From Alteripontixanthobacter sp. (GTDB lineage: Bacteria; Pseudomonadota; Alphaproteobacteria; Sphingomonadales; Sphingomonadaceae), in assembly GCA_039968605.1 (NCBI GenBank), contig JBDVPM010000008.1, positions 1,412,968-1,476,967 of the forward strand: a stretch of 64,000 nucleotides of DNA, written 5' to 3'. Made by a program: the position numbers and the translations under genes. Positions within the stretch are counted from its first letter, which is position 1; each line of letters starts with the position of its first letter. Below are positions 27,915 through 36,757 of the stretch, piece after piece. Below the pieces are notes generated by a model that was not told the origin of the DNA, did not search any database, and was given only the letters and a program-made list of their open reading frames with translations.

Positions 27915-28886
27915 CTAGAGGCGCAGCAGGCTCGCGCCCCAGGTAAATCCACCGCCCATCGCTTCGAACATGACCAAGTCGCCGGGCTTGATCCGCCCGT
28001 CCTTCACCGCCGTATCGAATGCCAGCGGGACTGAGGCGGCGGAGGTATTTGCATGGCGATCCACCGTCACCACCACCTTTTCAGCTGGCAGGCCGAGCTT
28101 ACGCGCGGTCGCATCAAGGATGCGCGCATTGGCCTGATGGGGCACGACCCAATCGATATCTTCGGGTGAATATCCTGTATCTTCAAGCACTTCACGAAGA
28201 ACCTCGGCCAGATTCACCACGGCATGACGAAAAACTTCGCGCCCGCGCATACGCAATTTGCCAACCTTGCCCGTGGTCGAGGGGCCGCCATCGACATAGA
28301 GCAATTCGCGGTACTCCCCATCAGCATGCAGACGCGTGGCGAGCAAGCCTGGCGCATCGACATCATCCGACACATCGACAGCTTCCAGCACGATTGCGCC
28401 CGCACCATCGCCGAACAGCACGCAGGTCGTGCGATCTTCCCAATCGAGGATCCTGCTAAACGTTTCAGCACCGATCACGAGCGCACGCTTGGCCATTCCG
28501 GTGCGCAGCATCGAATCGGCTGTACCCAGCGCGTAGAGAAAGCCGGAACAAACCGCCGCCACATCGAAAGCGATACCGCCGCGGCAACCCAGCGCCTGCT
28601 GTACCTGCGTCGCGCTGGCGGGAAAGGTATGGTCGGGCGTAGCCGTGGCCAGCACGATCAGATCGATATCGGCGGCATCCATCCCGGCGGCATCGAGCGC
28701 GCGGCGCGCAGCTTCGGTGGCCAAAGAGGAGGTGGTTTCCCCATCATCCGCAATATAGCGCTGGCGAATACCGGTCCGCTCGACAATCCATTCGTCGGTC
28801 GTATCGACGGTCTTGGCCAGCTCTTCATTGCTGACTGCCCGTTTCGGCAGGGCGGATCCGCTACCCCTTAGCTGGCTGCGGATCAT
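27915..28886 (-). CDS. fabH: 3-oxoacyl-ACP synthase III (KAS III)
   Basis: Condenses acetyl-CoA with malonyl-ACP to begin fatty-acid synthesis. The 323-residue protein has the catalytic cysteine in [14 protein letters not shown], the histidine in [11 protein letters not shown] and the asparagine in [13 protein letters not shown], plus the GTGIRQRY-like N-terminus ([12 protein letters not shown]) and the terminal [13 protein letters not shown]. The ATG overlaps the plsX stop by 4 bases (ATGA), so the two are translationally coupled. Confidence 0.96.
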   Translation of the reverse strand: MIRSQLRGSGSALPKRAVSNEELAKTVDTTDEWIVERTGIRQRYIADDGETTSSLATEAARRALDAAGMDAADIDLIVLATATPDHTFPASATQVQQALGCRGGIAFDVAAVCSGFLYALGTADSMLRTGMAKRALVIGAETFSRILDWEDRTTCVLFGDGAGAIVLEAVDVSDDVDAPGLLATRLHADGEYRELLYVDGGPSTTGKVGKLRMRGREVFRHAVVNLAEVLREVLEDTGYSPEDIDWVVPHQANARILDATARKLGLPAEKVVVTVDRHANTSAASVPLAFDTAVKDGRIKPGDLVMFEAMGGGFTWGASLLRL

Positions 28887-29959
28887 TTGACCGATTCGCC
28901 GGCATTGCCCGATTCGCGCAGCCGGTCTTCGCCCAGCTCTGCCAGATCGCTGGCGATGCGGTTGGTGATATCTTCTTCCAGCAGCCGCGCGGCGACCTCC
29001 ACCGCATTGGCCACCCCGGCGGCATTGGCGCTGCCGTGGCTTTTCACCACCACGCCGTTCAGCCCGAGGAAGACCGCGCCATTATGGTTGTTCGGATCGA
29101 GATGATGTTTGAGCAATTCTGTGGCTGGGCGGCTGACGAGGAAGCCGATCTTGGAGCGCAGCGAGCTGGTGAAGGCATTGCGCAGCAAATCGGTAACGAA
29201 GCGCGCGGTTCCCTCGATCGCCTTGAGCGCGATGTTGCCGGAAAACCCATCGGTCACCACCACATCGACTTCGCCGCGATTGATCTTGTCGCTTTCCACG
29301 AAACCATCGAATTGCATTTCCAGACCGGTCGCGCCTTGCAGGATTGCCGCGGCATCGCGCAGCGCATCGGTGCCCTTGGTATCCTCGGTCCCGATATTCA
29401 GCAGCCGGACCCGCGGTTGCCCGCTGCCGGGAAGCTTGCTGCCCGAAAGAATACGTGAATAAGCCGCGCCCATGATCGCATATTGGACCAGATTGCGCGC
29501 ATCGGCATCGGTATTGGCGCCCAGATCGAGCATGATGACGTCGGTTTCTTCCAGCGTCGGCATCAATGCGGCGAGCGCCGGTCGGTCGATGCCGGGCATG
29601 GTGCGCAGCGCCAGCTTGCTCATCGCCATCAGCGCGCCGGTATTGCCTGCGCTGAGCGCAGCGCCCGCTTCGCCGCGTTTCACTGCGTCGATGGCGAGGC
29701 CCATGCTGGTGGTCTTGGCGCGGCGAATGGCACGGCTGGGCTTTTCATCGCCGCTGATGACATCGTCGCAATGGAGGATTTCGGACGCTTCGCGCATCCC
29801 GGGGTGATTTTCCAGCGCGGCTTCGATCCGCGTCTGGTCGCCCACCAGCAGGAACTGGAAACGATCGTGCTTGCGCCGCGCGGTGGCGGCACCATCGATC
29901 ATGACGCGCACGCCTTCATCCCCGCCCATCGCATCGAGAGCGATACGTAGGCGGCTCAT
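28883..29959 (-). CDS. plsX: Phosphate acyltransferase PlsX
   Basis: Makes acyl-phosphate from acyl-ACP for the PlsY step of phospholipid synthesis. The 358-residue protein has [33 protein letters not shown] [42 protein letters not shown] and [19 protein letters not shown], all typical. It lies 25 bases after rpmF, the usual rpmF-plsX-fabH order that ties ribosome and lipid synthesis together. Confidence 0.96.
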   Translation of the reverse strand: MSRLRIALDAMGGDEGVRVMIDGAATARRKHDRFQFLLVGDQTRIEAALENHPGMREASEILHCDDVISGDEKPSRAIRRAKTTSMGLAIDAVKRGEAGAALSAGNTGALMAMSKLALRTMPGIDRPALAALMPTLEETDVIMLDLGANTDADARNLVQYAIMGAAYSRILSGSKLPGSGQPRVRLLNIGTEDTKGTDALRDAAAILQGATGLEMQFDGFVESDKINRGEVDVVVTDGFSGNIALKAIEGTARFVTDLLRNAFTSSLRSKIGFLVSRPATELLKHHLDPNNHNGAVFLGLNGVVVKSHGSANAAGVANAVEVAARLLEEDITNRIASDLAELGEDRLRESGNAGESVK

Positions 29960-29984
29960 GGCGTTCTCCGTTTAATCGGGATGC

Positions 29985-30164
29985 TTAAAGGCTAGGCTCG
30001 ACGATCTCGCGACCGTTGTAGAACCCGCAATGCGAGCACAAATTGTGCGGGCGCTTGAGCTCCCCGCAATTCGAGCATTCATGGAATGCCATGGGCTTAA
30101 GCGCATCGTGAGAGCGGCGAAGGCCGCGGCGATGCGGGGAAACTTTTCTTTTAGGGACAGCCAT
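29985..30164 (-). CDS. rpmF: 50S ribosomal protein L32
   Basis: A 59-residue protein beginning [20 protein letters not shown] and carrying four cysteines in two CxxC pairs (CSNC and CSHC), the zinc-binding form of L32. The C-terminus [12 protein letters not shown] is typical of alphaproteobacteria. It is encoded directly upstream of plsX and is the first gene of that operon. Confidence 0.97.
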   Translation of the reverse strand: MAVPKRKVSPHRRGLRRSHDALKPMAFHECSNCGELKRPHNLCSHCGFYNGREIVEPSL

Positions 30165-30292
30165 TGCGGCACCTGTTCCTTGGACAATTCAGTCGTGTGT
30201 TGCGGTCGATCTAGGCCAACGCTCCCCCGCATACAAGTGCGCCGCGAATGTGCGCGCAGCGAGGAAGGCCCGGCCATGACGGGAAGCGGGCG

Positions 30293-30321
30293 CGTATATA
30301 GGGATTCGCGCCAAAGGCAAG
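30293..30321 (-). promoter_or_regulatory. Possible promoter of rpmF-plsX-fabH
   Basis: On the minus strand CTTGCC (30321-30316) and TATACG (30298-30293) are 17 bases apart. The 5' leader would be about 120 bases. The match is moderate, and no other better candidate stands out in this 219-base gap between rpmF and the MAPEG gene. Confidence 0.4.
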
Positions 30322-30383
30322 CTCCGTTGCAAGCATCCTGTTCGTCCGGTAGCGGTCTGCCACCATATAGTGGGGGAACGACC

Positions 30384-30776
30384 ATGATTTTGCCTGTTAC
30401 ACTGTGCACGGCTGCAGCCGCTGCGGTCCTTACGATCTGGCTGATGGCGCGGGTCGGGCAGATCCGCCGCCGCGACGAGGTGTTGCATGGCGATGGCGGA
30501 AACCTCGCCTTGATCCGCCGAATGCGCGCCCAGCTGAACTTCGTGGAAAGCGCCCCTTTCGTCCTGCTGCTGATCGCCGCGATAGAGATCGCCGGAAAAG
30601 GCCAGGTATGGCTGCCCTATGTGGCGGCAATCTTTATCATCGCCCGCATACTGCACGCCTTTGGAATGGATGCTGAAACCGCCACCAAATCGCGCATGAT
30701 CGGCGTGCTGGTGACGATGCTGACCCTGCTGGGGCTGGCGGTGGCTGCTGTGCTGGTTGTGCTGGGGGTTATTTAG
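30384..30776 (+). CDS. MAPEG family membrane protein
   Basis: A 130-residue protein with about four hydrophobic helices and the MAPEG signature region RRMRAQLNFVESAPFVLLLIA (the usual RAQxNxxE motif), then IARILHAFGM. Family members bind glutathione or eicosanoid-like substrates in eukaryotes; bacterial ones are mostly untested and may act as glutathione-dependent enzymes. GGGGGAA upstream supports the ATG. Upstream in-frame sequence is not membrane-like. Confidence 0.88.
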   Translation: MILPVTLCTAAAAAVLTIWLMARVGQIRRRDEVLHGDGGNLALIRRMRAQLNFVESAPFVLLLIAAIEIAGKGQVWLPYVAAIFIIARILHAFGMDAETATKSRMIGVLVTMLTLLGLAVAAVLVVLGVI

Positions 30777-30848
30777 TCCAACCAGCCTGCGGCTCGGGAG
30801 GCTGTTCCAGCGCTTGTTAGGCAGGGTGCGGCCGCGCATCCCCGCCCC

Positions 30849-31514
30849 CTACCCCAGCGCCGCGTCGCTCACGAAGGCGTTGGTCTTGCGTTCCTGCCCG
30901 AATGTGCTCGTCGGGCCGTGGCCGGGAATGAACGTCACGTCATTGCCGAGCGGCCAGAGCTTCTGGGTTATCGCATCGAGCAAGTCCTGATGGTTGCCCA
31001 TCGGAAAATCGGTGCGACCGATACTTCCCTGGAACAGCACATCGCCGACGATGGCGAACTTGCTCGGGCGGTGGAAGAACACGACATGGCCGGGCGTGTG
31101 GCCGGGGCAGTGGATCACCTCCAACGTCAGGTCGCCCACGGTGACGGTGTCGCCATCCTCCAGCCAGCGATCGGGTTCGAACACCTGCCCATTGATGCCA
31201 TATTTGCGGCCATCATCATCCAGCCGCGAGATCCAGAACCGGTCGGCCTCCTGCGGGCCCTCGATGGGAATACCCAGCTCTTTCGCGAGAATGCCGGTTT
31301 CCCCGCAATGGTCGATATGGCCGTGGGTGACGAGGATCTTCTCCAGCGTCACCCCGGACTTCGCCACGCCGGCTTTCAATTTGGGCAAATCCCCGCCCGG
31401 ATCGATCAGCGCCCCCTTCATTGTGGCGGTGCACCAGACGAGCGAGCAATTCTGCTGGAGCGGCGTAACCGGCATGATCGCGGCGCGCATCGGTGGTTGG
31501 GTGGTGTTGGTCAT
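30849..31514 (-). CDS. MBL-fold metallo-hydrolase, glyoxalase II-like
   Basis: A 221-residue beta-lactamase-fold hydrolase with the metal site THGHIDHCGETG (HxHxDH), a further His in CPGHTPGHVVFFH, Asp in IVGDVLFQGSIGRTDF and the last His in FIPGHGPTSTFG. This is the short GloB/persulfide-dioxygenase-like group without the C-terminal HAGH domain of full glyoxalase II. Likely substrates are acylglutathione thioesters or similar, but this cannot be fixed by eye. Confidence 0.88.
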   Translation of the reverse strand: MTNTTQPPMRAAIMPVTPLQQNCSLVWCTATMKGALIDPGGDLPKLKAGVAKSGVTLEKILVTHGHIDHCGETGILAKELGIPIEGPQEADRFWISRLDDDGRKYGINGQVFEPDRWLEDGDTVTVGDLTLEVIHCPGHTPGHVVFFHRPSKFAIVGDVLFQGSIGRTDFPMGNHQDLLDAITQKLWPLGNDVTFIPGHGPTSTFGQERKTNAFVSDAALG

Positions 31515-31561
31515 GAATGGCGATGTGGCGTGGCGGGTTCAGTGAAGCAAGCCAATTTAGG

Positions 31562-31957
31562 TCATTCGAACCGAGCCAAAAAATCTGAAATAGAATTTTT
31601 GGTTCTGCGCGATCCCGAGAGCCATTTAGTCTTCCACTCCGTTATTCTGTCAATCGTGACATGCTCGAATATTTCAGGTTCAGGCTCGTTAATGTGCTCA
31701 CGTTGCAGGACAAGCGCCAATGGAGGTTCCGCACCTTCAGTTCTCTTTGAAAAAGAGTTGGCTGTGCGAAAATCTGGGAAGGCGTAAAAATAGTCATCAC
31801 CTTCACCGTGATCCGGTGCGCCAAGCTCAGGATGGCACCAAACACGATATTCTAAAACTTCATCCCAGAAATAGCCGCCGCCTGACTTCGTATTGGCTGG
31901 ATATTTCCCAACCATCGCAGGATCAAAAGCCTTGGGATAGCGCTGCCACCACTTCAT
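31562..31957 (-). CDS. Conserved hypothetical protein coupled to the S24 repressor gene
   Basis: A 131-residue protein beginning MKWWQRYPKAFDPAMVGKYP, with GGGYFWDEVLEYRVWCHPE and PLALVLQREHINEPEP in the middle. I know such sequences only as uncharacterised proteins. It is acidic and aromatic-rich, with no signal or membrane helix. Its ATG overlaps the repressor stop by one base (TGATG), so it is co-translated with the repressor. The gene is visibly richer in A and T than its neighbours, which hints at acquisition from elsewhere. A longer in-frame start inside the repressor gene is rejected. Confidence 0.75.
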   Translation of the reverse strand: MKWWQRYPKAFDPAMVGKYPANTKSGGGYFWDEVLEYRVWCHPELGAPDHGEGDDYFYAFPDFRTANSFSKRTEGAEPPLALVLQREHINEPEPEIFEHVTIDRITEWKTKWLSGSRRTKNSISDFLARFE

Positions 31958-32667
31958 CACAGCCGCCCCGCCTTCCATACCACCCGCCCGATCACCTCGA
32001 CATCTTCCAGCGGCACATCGACCGGCGGATAGGCGTCGTTTGCGCTGAGCAGGACGATCCGGCCGGGCCTAGCCGTGTCGAGCCGCTTGACCATCAGCGC
32101 CTCGCCCAGCCGCACCACATGAATACCGTCGCGTATCGGTCGCCGGGTCCGGTCTACCAGGATTTCATCGCCGTCGCGCAGCACGGGTTCCATCGAATCC
32201 CCCTCCACGGCGATGGCGGAAAGCTGGGCTGCCTCCAGCCCTTGTTCGCGCAGCCAGCGGGCCGAGAAGCGGAAGCTGTCGAAGGGTATTTCCGCCTCGC
32301 CCAACGCGCCCGGCCCGGCAGAGGCGCCCAGCGGCAGACGAGGCACGTCGATCCAGTCGCACCTTTTTGCCGGCAAGGCGGGCGAGTCGGCGGAATTATC
32401 CTCCGGCGCGCCAAGTTCCAATTCGGCCACACCAAAAAACTCCGCCAGCACTTTGCGGTCGCGCTCCTCCAGCTTGCGCGGACTGCCTTTGCTAATGAAT
32501 TGCTGCAAATACGACGCATTTCTGCCGATCAGCTGCGACAGGCTGGCCAGGCTCGCTTTGCGTTCGCGGCTGAGCGCGAGCAGCCGTTCGCGCGCAGCCG
32601 CCCCTGGCGCAGCAGGACCACCCGCCTTGCGCGCATTGGATCCAGCGGTTTCCTGCGGCTTCCTCAT
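31957..32667 (-). CDS. LexA/CI-like repressor, S24 peptidase family
   Basis: A 236-residue protein. An N-terminal helix-turn-helix (about residues 38-65, ASLSQLIGRNASYLQQFISK) is followed by a linker and an S24 domain with the catalytic Ser158 in EGDSMEPVLRDGDEILVD and Lys194 in LMVKRLD; the 36-residue Ser-Lys spacing is close to that of LexA (37). Ala117-Gly118 in GASAGPG is a candidate self-cleavage bond. This is not the ordinary LexA; it resembles phage-type repressors. AGGAAGGA upstream of the ATG overlaps one of the TAGGA half-sites described below, so autoregulation is likely. Confidence 0.88.
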   Translation of the reverse strand: MRKPQETAGSNARKAGGPAAPGAAARERLLALSRERKASLASLSQLIGRNASYLQQFISKGSPRKLEERDRKVLAEFFGVAELELGAPEDNSADSPALPAKRCDWIDVPRLPLGASAGPGALGEAEIPFDSFRFSARWLREQGLEAAQLSAIAVEGDSMEPVLRDGDEILVDRTRRPIRDGIHVVRLGEALMVKRLDTARPGRIVLLSANDAYPPVDVPLEDVEVIGRVVWKAGRL

Positions 32668-32673
32668 TTTTCC

Positions 32674-32720
32674 TTCCTATACGAAAGATTTTTCCTAGAC
32701 AAGTAGGATTTGAATAGGAA
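32674..32720. promoter_or_regulatory. Operator region with four TCCTA/TAGGA half-sites
   Basis: Half-sites are TCCTA at 32675 and 32693 and TAGGA at 32704 and 32715. The inner two form a perfect inverted repeat with a 6-base spacer. The outer pair is flanked to give TTCCTAT and ATAGGAA. The cluster lies between the divergent repressor and 32777 genes, and the first half-site covers the repressor's ribosome-binding site. It does not look like the alphaproteobacterial LexA box (GTTC repeats). Confidence 0.55.
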
Positions 32721-32776
32721 CAAAGTGAGAACGAATCGAGTCGCCAAGGCAAACAGCCAGATCCAAGGGAGCATCC

Positions 32777-32986
32777 ATGTTAATCCGATCCGTCGAGAAT
32801 TTTCTCCGCCGTCACGAAATGCCAGCCACCAAGTTCGGGCGGCTCGCCGCGCATGATCCGCGCTTCGTGCTGGACCTGCGGATGGGCCGCGAACCGCGCG
32901 GGCCGACCGAGGCGCGCATCCGTGCCTTCATGGCCGGGTTTGATGCGGCATCCGGTTCGATGCGGGAGCTCGCTCATGCAGATTGA
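32777..32986 (+). CDS. Small helix-turn-helix-like protein, divergent from the S24 repressor
   Basis: A 69-residue protein: a helical N-terminus (IRSVENFLRRHEMPATKFGRL), a DPRFVLDLRMGREPR segment, and a C-terminal helix ARIRAFMAGF. The pattern resembles a short lambda-repressor-like or Cro-like DNA-binding domain, but it is not a family I can name. GGGAG lies upstream of the ATG. Its promoter must overlap the TAGGA half-sites, so it is probably controlled by the repressor. It overlaps the next gene by 11 bases. Confidence 0.72.
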   Translation: MLIRSVENFLRRHEMPATKFGRLAAHDPRFVLDLRMGREPRGPTEARIRAFMAGFDAASGSMRELAHAD

Positions 32987-33326
32987 GGCTACGCCGCGCG
33001 TCAGGCGCGCCCGCCGCGGTCCGGCCGATCACTTGCGCAATGCGCTGGTCGCGCTTGGCGGCGACCATCCGATCGTCGCCGCCCATACCGAACGCGCATG
33101 GGCCAGCATCACTTTCGAAGGCACACGCCATGCGGTAAAACTGGTGTTCGAAGGACGCGAAGCGGTGGACGCGGGAGAACACCTCATCGCCGCGCTGCCC
33201 GATCATGAATTTGCCATTCCCGGCCAGCTGGTGGCCGATGCGACTATAGCGGCGGTGGAGCAAACCATGTTGCCGGGCCCGCGCATGCTGGTGGATTGCG
33301 AGGTGCTGTTGCTGGTAGACGCCTGA
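32976..33326 (+). CDS. Hypothetical protein, second gene of the pair divergent from the S24 repressor
   Basis: A 116-residue protein without signal or membrane helix. It has a basic N-terminus (RVRRARRGPADHLRNALVALGG), then alternating strands such as WASITFEGTRHAVKLVFEGREAV and IPGQLVADATIAAVEQ, and ends CEVLLLVDA. I do not recognise it. The start MQIEATP overlaps the end of the preceding gene by 11 bases; upstream in-frame sequence is antisense-like filler within that gene. The pair seems to be one transcript ending at the inverted repeat at 33342-33384. Confidence 0.68.
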   Translation: MQIEATPRVRRARRGPADHLRNALVALGGDHPIVAAHTERAWASITFEGTRHAVKLVFEGREAVDAGEHLIAALPDHEFAIPGQLVADATIAAVEQTMLPGPRMLVDCEVLLLVDA

Positions 33327-33341
33327 GAACTCCGGCCCCGA

Positions 33342-33384
33342 CCTGATCGTCACCCCGCCCCCCCGTGCGGCGGTGACGATCAGG
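33342..33384. terminator. Inverted repeat between convergent genes (possible bidirectional terminator)
   Basis: CCTGATCGTCACC at 33342-33354 pairs perfectly with GGTGACGATCAGG at 33372-33384, leaving a C-rich 17-base loop. It sits exactly between two convergent stops. No T tract follows on either strand, so efficient intrinsic termination is uncertain, but the position and 13-base stem favour it. Confidence 0.5.
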
Positions 33385-33389
33385 ATCGA

Positions 33390-34838
33390 TCAGCCAGCGC
33401 TTTCGCGGCGGATGACCAGATTCCTGATCTCGCTCATATCCTCCATCGCGAACCGGATACCTTCGCGGCCGAGGCCGGAATCCTTCACCCCGCCATAGGG
33501 CATGTTGTCGACGCGGTAGGATGAGACATCGTTCACCACCACGCCGCCGACATCCAGCGTATCCCATGCGTCCAGGACCTGATGCAGGTCGCGGGTAAAG
33601 ATACCCGCTTGCAGGCCGAACTTGGAATTGTTCACCTGTTCCAGCGCCTCGTAAAAATCGCTGAATTTCGACAGGTTGGCCAGCGGGCCGAACGCCTCTT
33701 CCCAATTTGCATCGGCCTTGCAATCGACATGTTCCAGCAGCGTCGCTTCCAGCATGTTGCCATTCGACAGGCCGCCACCGCATAGCAGCTTCGCGCCGCC
33801 TTCGACGGCATCGTCGATCCAGCCCTTGAGCCGTCCGGCTTCCTTGTCAGAAATCATCGGACCGATGAACGTATCCCGGTCCTTGGGATCGCCCGCCACG
33901 AGCGAACCGGTCTTCTTCACCAGCATATCCTTGAATGTGTCGTAGATATCTTCGTGGATGATGATCCGCTGCACGCCGATGCAGCTTTGGCCGGACTGGT
34001 AGAACGCCCCGAAAATGATCCGCTCCAGCGCATGATCGAGATCGGCATCCTTGTCGACGATCACCGCCGCATTGCCGCCCAGTTCCAGAATTACCGGCTT
34101 CTTGCCCGCCTTGGCTTTCAAGTCCCAGCCGACACCGGGGGAGCCGGTGAAGCTGAGCAGTTTCAGCCGCTCATCTTCGGTGAACATGTCCGCACCGTCA
34201 CGGCTGGCAGGCAGGATCGAGAACGCGCCTTCGGGCAGCACGTCGCATTCGGCCAGCACCTCGCCCATGATGATCGCACCGAGCGGCGTCTTGCTGGCGG
34301 GCTTCATCACGAAGGGACAGCCCATCGCGATGGCGGGCGCGATCTTGTGCGCGGCGAGATTAAGCGGAAAATTGAAGGGGCTGATGAAACTGCACGGCCC
34401 GATCGGCACGCGCTTCCACATGCCCATATAGCCCTTGGCCCGCGCGGAGATATCGAGCGGCTGGACCTCTCCATAATTGCGAACCGCTTCCTCGGCGGCG
34501 ATCTTGAACGTGTCGATCAGGCGGGTGACTTCGCCTTCCGCATCGTTGATCGGCTTGCCCGCTTCGACGCAGAGCGAATAGGCAAGCTCGTCGAACCGTT
34601 CGCGGAAGCGTTTGACGCAATGTTCGAGCACATCCTGCTTCTCGTAGCTTGCGAGCTTCGCCATCGGCTCGGTCGCGCGGACATTGCCGGCGATGGCTTC
34701 ATCGATGATGTCCGGCGTGGCCAGAGCGGTGCGGAAAGCCACCTCGCCGGTGTACTTGTCCGTCACTTCCAGGTCAGTGTTCGGCTGGGCGGCCTTGTTG
34801 TTGAGATAGAGCGGGTAAGTGTCTTTGAGTTTCGTCAT
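33390..34838 (-). CDS. NAD(P)-dependent aldehyde dehydrogenase
   Basis: A 482-residue ALDH-superfamily enzyme with the Rossmann site SFISPFNFPLNL, the cofactor lysine in PFVMKPASKTPLG, SFTGSPGVG, the general base in ILELGGNAAVIV and the catalytic cysteine in QSGQSCIGVQR. Overall style is close to the GAPN / phosphonoacetaldehyde / lactaldehyde dehydrogenase group. Substrate is not certain. It reads in the same direction as, and downstream of, the ThDP enzyme gene, separated by a 120-base inverted repeat, so they may form one unit acting on aldehyde or 2-oxoacid intermediates. Confidence 0.92.
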   Translation of the reverse strand: MTKLKDTYPLYLNNKAAQPNTDLEVTDKYTGEVAFRTALATPDIIDEAIAGNVRATEPMAKLASYEKQDVLEHCVKRFRERFDELAYSLCVEAGKPINDAEGEVTRLIDTFKIAAEEAVRNYGEVQPLDISARAKGYMGMWKRVPIGPCSFISPFNFPLNLAAHKIAPAIAMGCPFVMKPASKTPLGAIIMGEVLAECDVLPEGAFSILPASRDGADMFTEDERLKLLSFTGSPGVGWDLKAKAGKKPVILELGGNAAVIVDKDADLDHALERIIFGAFYQSGQSCIGVQRIIIHEDIYDTFKDMLVKKTGSLVAGDPKDRDTFIGPMISDKEAGRLKGWIDDAVEGGAKLLCGGGLSNGNMLEATLLEHVDCKADANWEEAFGPLANLSKFSDFYEALEQVNNSKFGLQAGIFTRDLHQVLDAWDTLDVGGVVVNDVSSYRVDNMPYGGVKDSGLGREGIRFAMEDMSEIRNLVIRRESAG

Positions 34839-34857
34839 TTGATGCGCCTTGATGCCT

Positions 34858-34976
34858 GTCCTTCGAGACGCTCGGACTGCGTCCTCGCTCCTCAGGACGA
34901 ACGGAAAAGATGGTTAGCGCCCCCTCCCGTTCGTCCTGAGGAGGCGAAGGCGAATGCCTGAGCCGTCTCGAAGGAC
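34858..34976. repeat. Long imperfect inverted repeat (REP-like intergenic element)
   Basis: The left arm (34858-34904) starts GTCCTTCGAGACG and ends CTCCTCAGGACGAACGG; the right arm (34927-34976) is its reverse complement with a few mismatches and ends CGTCTCGAAGGAC. I recognise this style as a dispersed palindrome common between alphaproteobacterial genes. On RNA it would form a long hairpin between the ThDP enzyme stop (5 bases away) and the ALDH start. Confidence 0.8.
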
Positions 34977-34980
34977 TAGC

Positions 34981-36642
34981 TCACAGCTTCTTCGACAGTT
35001 CCTTGATGTCGATGTTCAAGATCTGGTCGTTTTCCGTATAATCGACCGGGCAATCGATCAGATGAACCCCATCGGTATCGCGGCAATGCGCCAACACTTC
35101 GGTCAAATGCTCGGAGGATTCCACGCGGTGACCGTGGCCGCCATAGCTTTCGACATATTTCACGAAATCAGGGTTGCCGTAAGTCAGCCCGAAATCCTCG
35201 AAACCCATATTGGCCTGTTTCCAGCGGATCATGCCGTAGGCGTCATCGCGCAGGATCAGCACCGTCATGTTGAGCTTCAGCCGCACGGCGGTTTCCAGCT
35301 CCTGACTGTTCATCATGAACCCGCCATCGCCGCAAATCGCCATGACCTTGCGGTCGGGATAGAGCATCGCGCTCATCATCGCGGAGGGAAGCCCGGCGCC
35401 CATCGTGGCCAGCGCATTATCGAGCAGCACCGTGTTCGGCAGATAGGCGGTGTAACCACGCGCGAACCAGATCTTGTAAACCCCGTTATCGAGGCAGATG
35501 ATCCCGTCATGCGGCATGCAATCGCGCACCTGCTGGACCAGATGCGGCGGGAAGATCGGGAAGCGTGTATCGGCGGCGAGCCCGCCAGTATGGTCCAGCT
35601 CCGCCTTGTGATAGGCCAGCATGTGGTCGAAATCCCAACTGCGGTTGGGCGTGATATCGTCCTTCATCTGCCAGATGGCATTGGCGATATCGCCGATCAC
35701 TTCGGTCTGCGGGAAATAGACCGGATCGACCTCCGCCGTCTTGGTCGAGACATGGATCACCTGGACGCCATTGTCCTTCATGAAGAAGGGCGGCTTTTCG
35801 ATCACGTCATGCCCGACATTGATGATGCAGTCGGAATCCTCCACCGCGCGGTGGACGAAATCGCCTGCCGACAGCGCCGCGCAGCCCAGGAATAGCGGGT
35901 GACGCTCGTCGATCACGCCCTTGCCCATCTGCGTGGTGAGAAACGGAATGCCGGTTTTTTCCACAAACTGTTCCAGCATCCGTCCGCACAGCTTGCGGTT
36001 CGCGCCCGCGCCGATCACCAGTACCGGGGCCTTGGCGTTCTCGATCGTCTTGACCGCCTGGCGCACGGCTTTGGGTTCGGCCGACGGGCGGCGGGCCACG
36101 CTTTTCGGCAGCGGCTTGAAATCGGTCGCCTGTTCCTCGGCAATATCTTCAGGCAATTCGATCAGCGTGGCGCCGGGCTTTTCCTCTTCGGCCAAGCGAT
36201 AAGCTTCGCGCACCCGGCTGGGCAGATTGTCGCCAGCCGCGATCTGCACCGCATACTTCGTAATCGGTTCCATCATCGACACCACGTCGAGAATCTGGAA
36301 GCGGCCCTGCTTGGATTTCTTGATCGGTTTCTGGCCGGTGATCATCAGCACCGGCATCCCGCCCAATTGGGCATAGGCGGCGGAGGTGACGAAATTGGTC
36401 GCGCCGGGGCCGAGCGTCGCGACGCATACGCCGGTCTTGCCGGTATGCCGGCCATAGGTCGCCGCCATGAAGCCCGCGCCCTGTTCGTGCCGCGTGAGGA
36501 TCAGCTTGATCTTGTCCGACTTGCCCAGCGAGTCGAGGAAATCGAGATTTTCCTCACCCGGAACGCCGAATATATACTCGCAGCCTTCGGCCTCGAGACA
36601 ATCGATAAATACATCCGACGCTTTTTTGGACTTTTCGGCCAT
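34981..36642 (-). CDS. Thiamine-diphosphate-dependent enzyme, acetolactate synthase large-subunit family
   Basis: A 553-residue ThDP enzyme. The N-terminal domain has the conserved glutamate in LTRHEQGAGFMAATYGR and GVCVATLGPGATNFVT; the middle domain has APVLVIGAGANRKLCGRM; the C-terminal domain has the ThDP/magnesium motif starting GDGGFMMNSQELETA. This fits acetolactate synthase or a close relative. No small subunit gene is adjacent, so it may be a catabolic type or another carboligase/decarboxylase. ATG 36642 is chosen over GTG 36645 because AGGGGG lies 7 bases before it. A CRP-like site lies about 115 bases upstream. Confidence 0.87.
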   Translation of the reverse strand: MAEKSKKASDVFIDCLEAEGCEYIFGVPGEENLDFLDSLGKSDKIKLILTRHEQGAGFMAATYGRHTGKTGVCVATLGPGATNFVTSAAYAQLGGMPVLMITGQKPIKKSKQGRFQILDVVSMMEPITKYAVQIAAGDNLPSRVREAYRLAEEEKPGATLIELPEDIAEEQATDFKPLPKSVARRPSAEPKAVRQAVKTIENAKAPVLVIGAGANRKLCGRMLEQFVEKTGIPFLTTQMGKGVIDERHPLFLGCAALSAGDFVHRAVEDSDCIINVGHDVIEKPPFFMKDNGVQVIHVSTKTAEVDPVYFPQTEVIGDIANAIWQMKDDITPNRSWDFDHMLAYHKAELDHTGGLAADTRFPIFPPHLVQQVRDCMPHDGIICLDNGVYKIWFARGYTAYLPNTVLLDNALATMGAGLPSAMMSAMLYPDRKVMAICGDGGFMMNSQELETAVRLKLNMTVLILRDDAYGMIRWKQANMGFEDFGLTYGNPDFVKYVESYGGHGHRVESSEHLTEVLAHCRDTDGVHLIDCPVDYTENDQILNIDIKELSKKL

Positions 36643-36757
36643 CACATTTCCCCCTGAAACCGCGCGAAAGATCCGCGCGATGTAAACCGGTTATGCGACC
36701 ACCGAACGAGGTCAGGATCGCCCTGCCTCGTATCTGCGGAGTAGGCCTATCAAATGA

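Noticed and set aside
31957..33326. Prophage remnant around the S24 repressor
   Set aside because: There is a phage-style repressor and two small genes, but no integrase, structural, lysis or replication genes and no attachment repeats; the surroundings are housekeeping genes.
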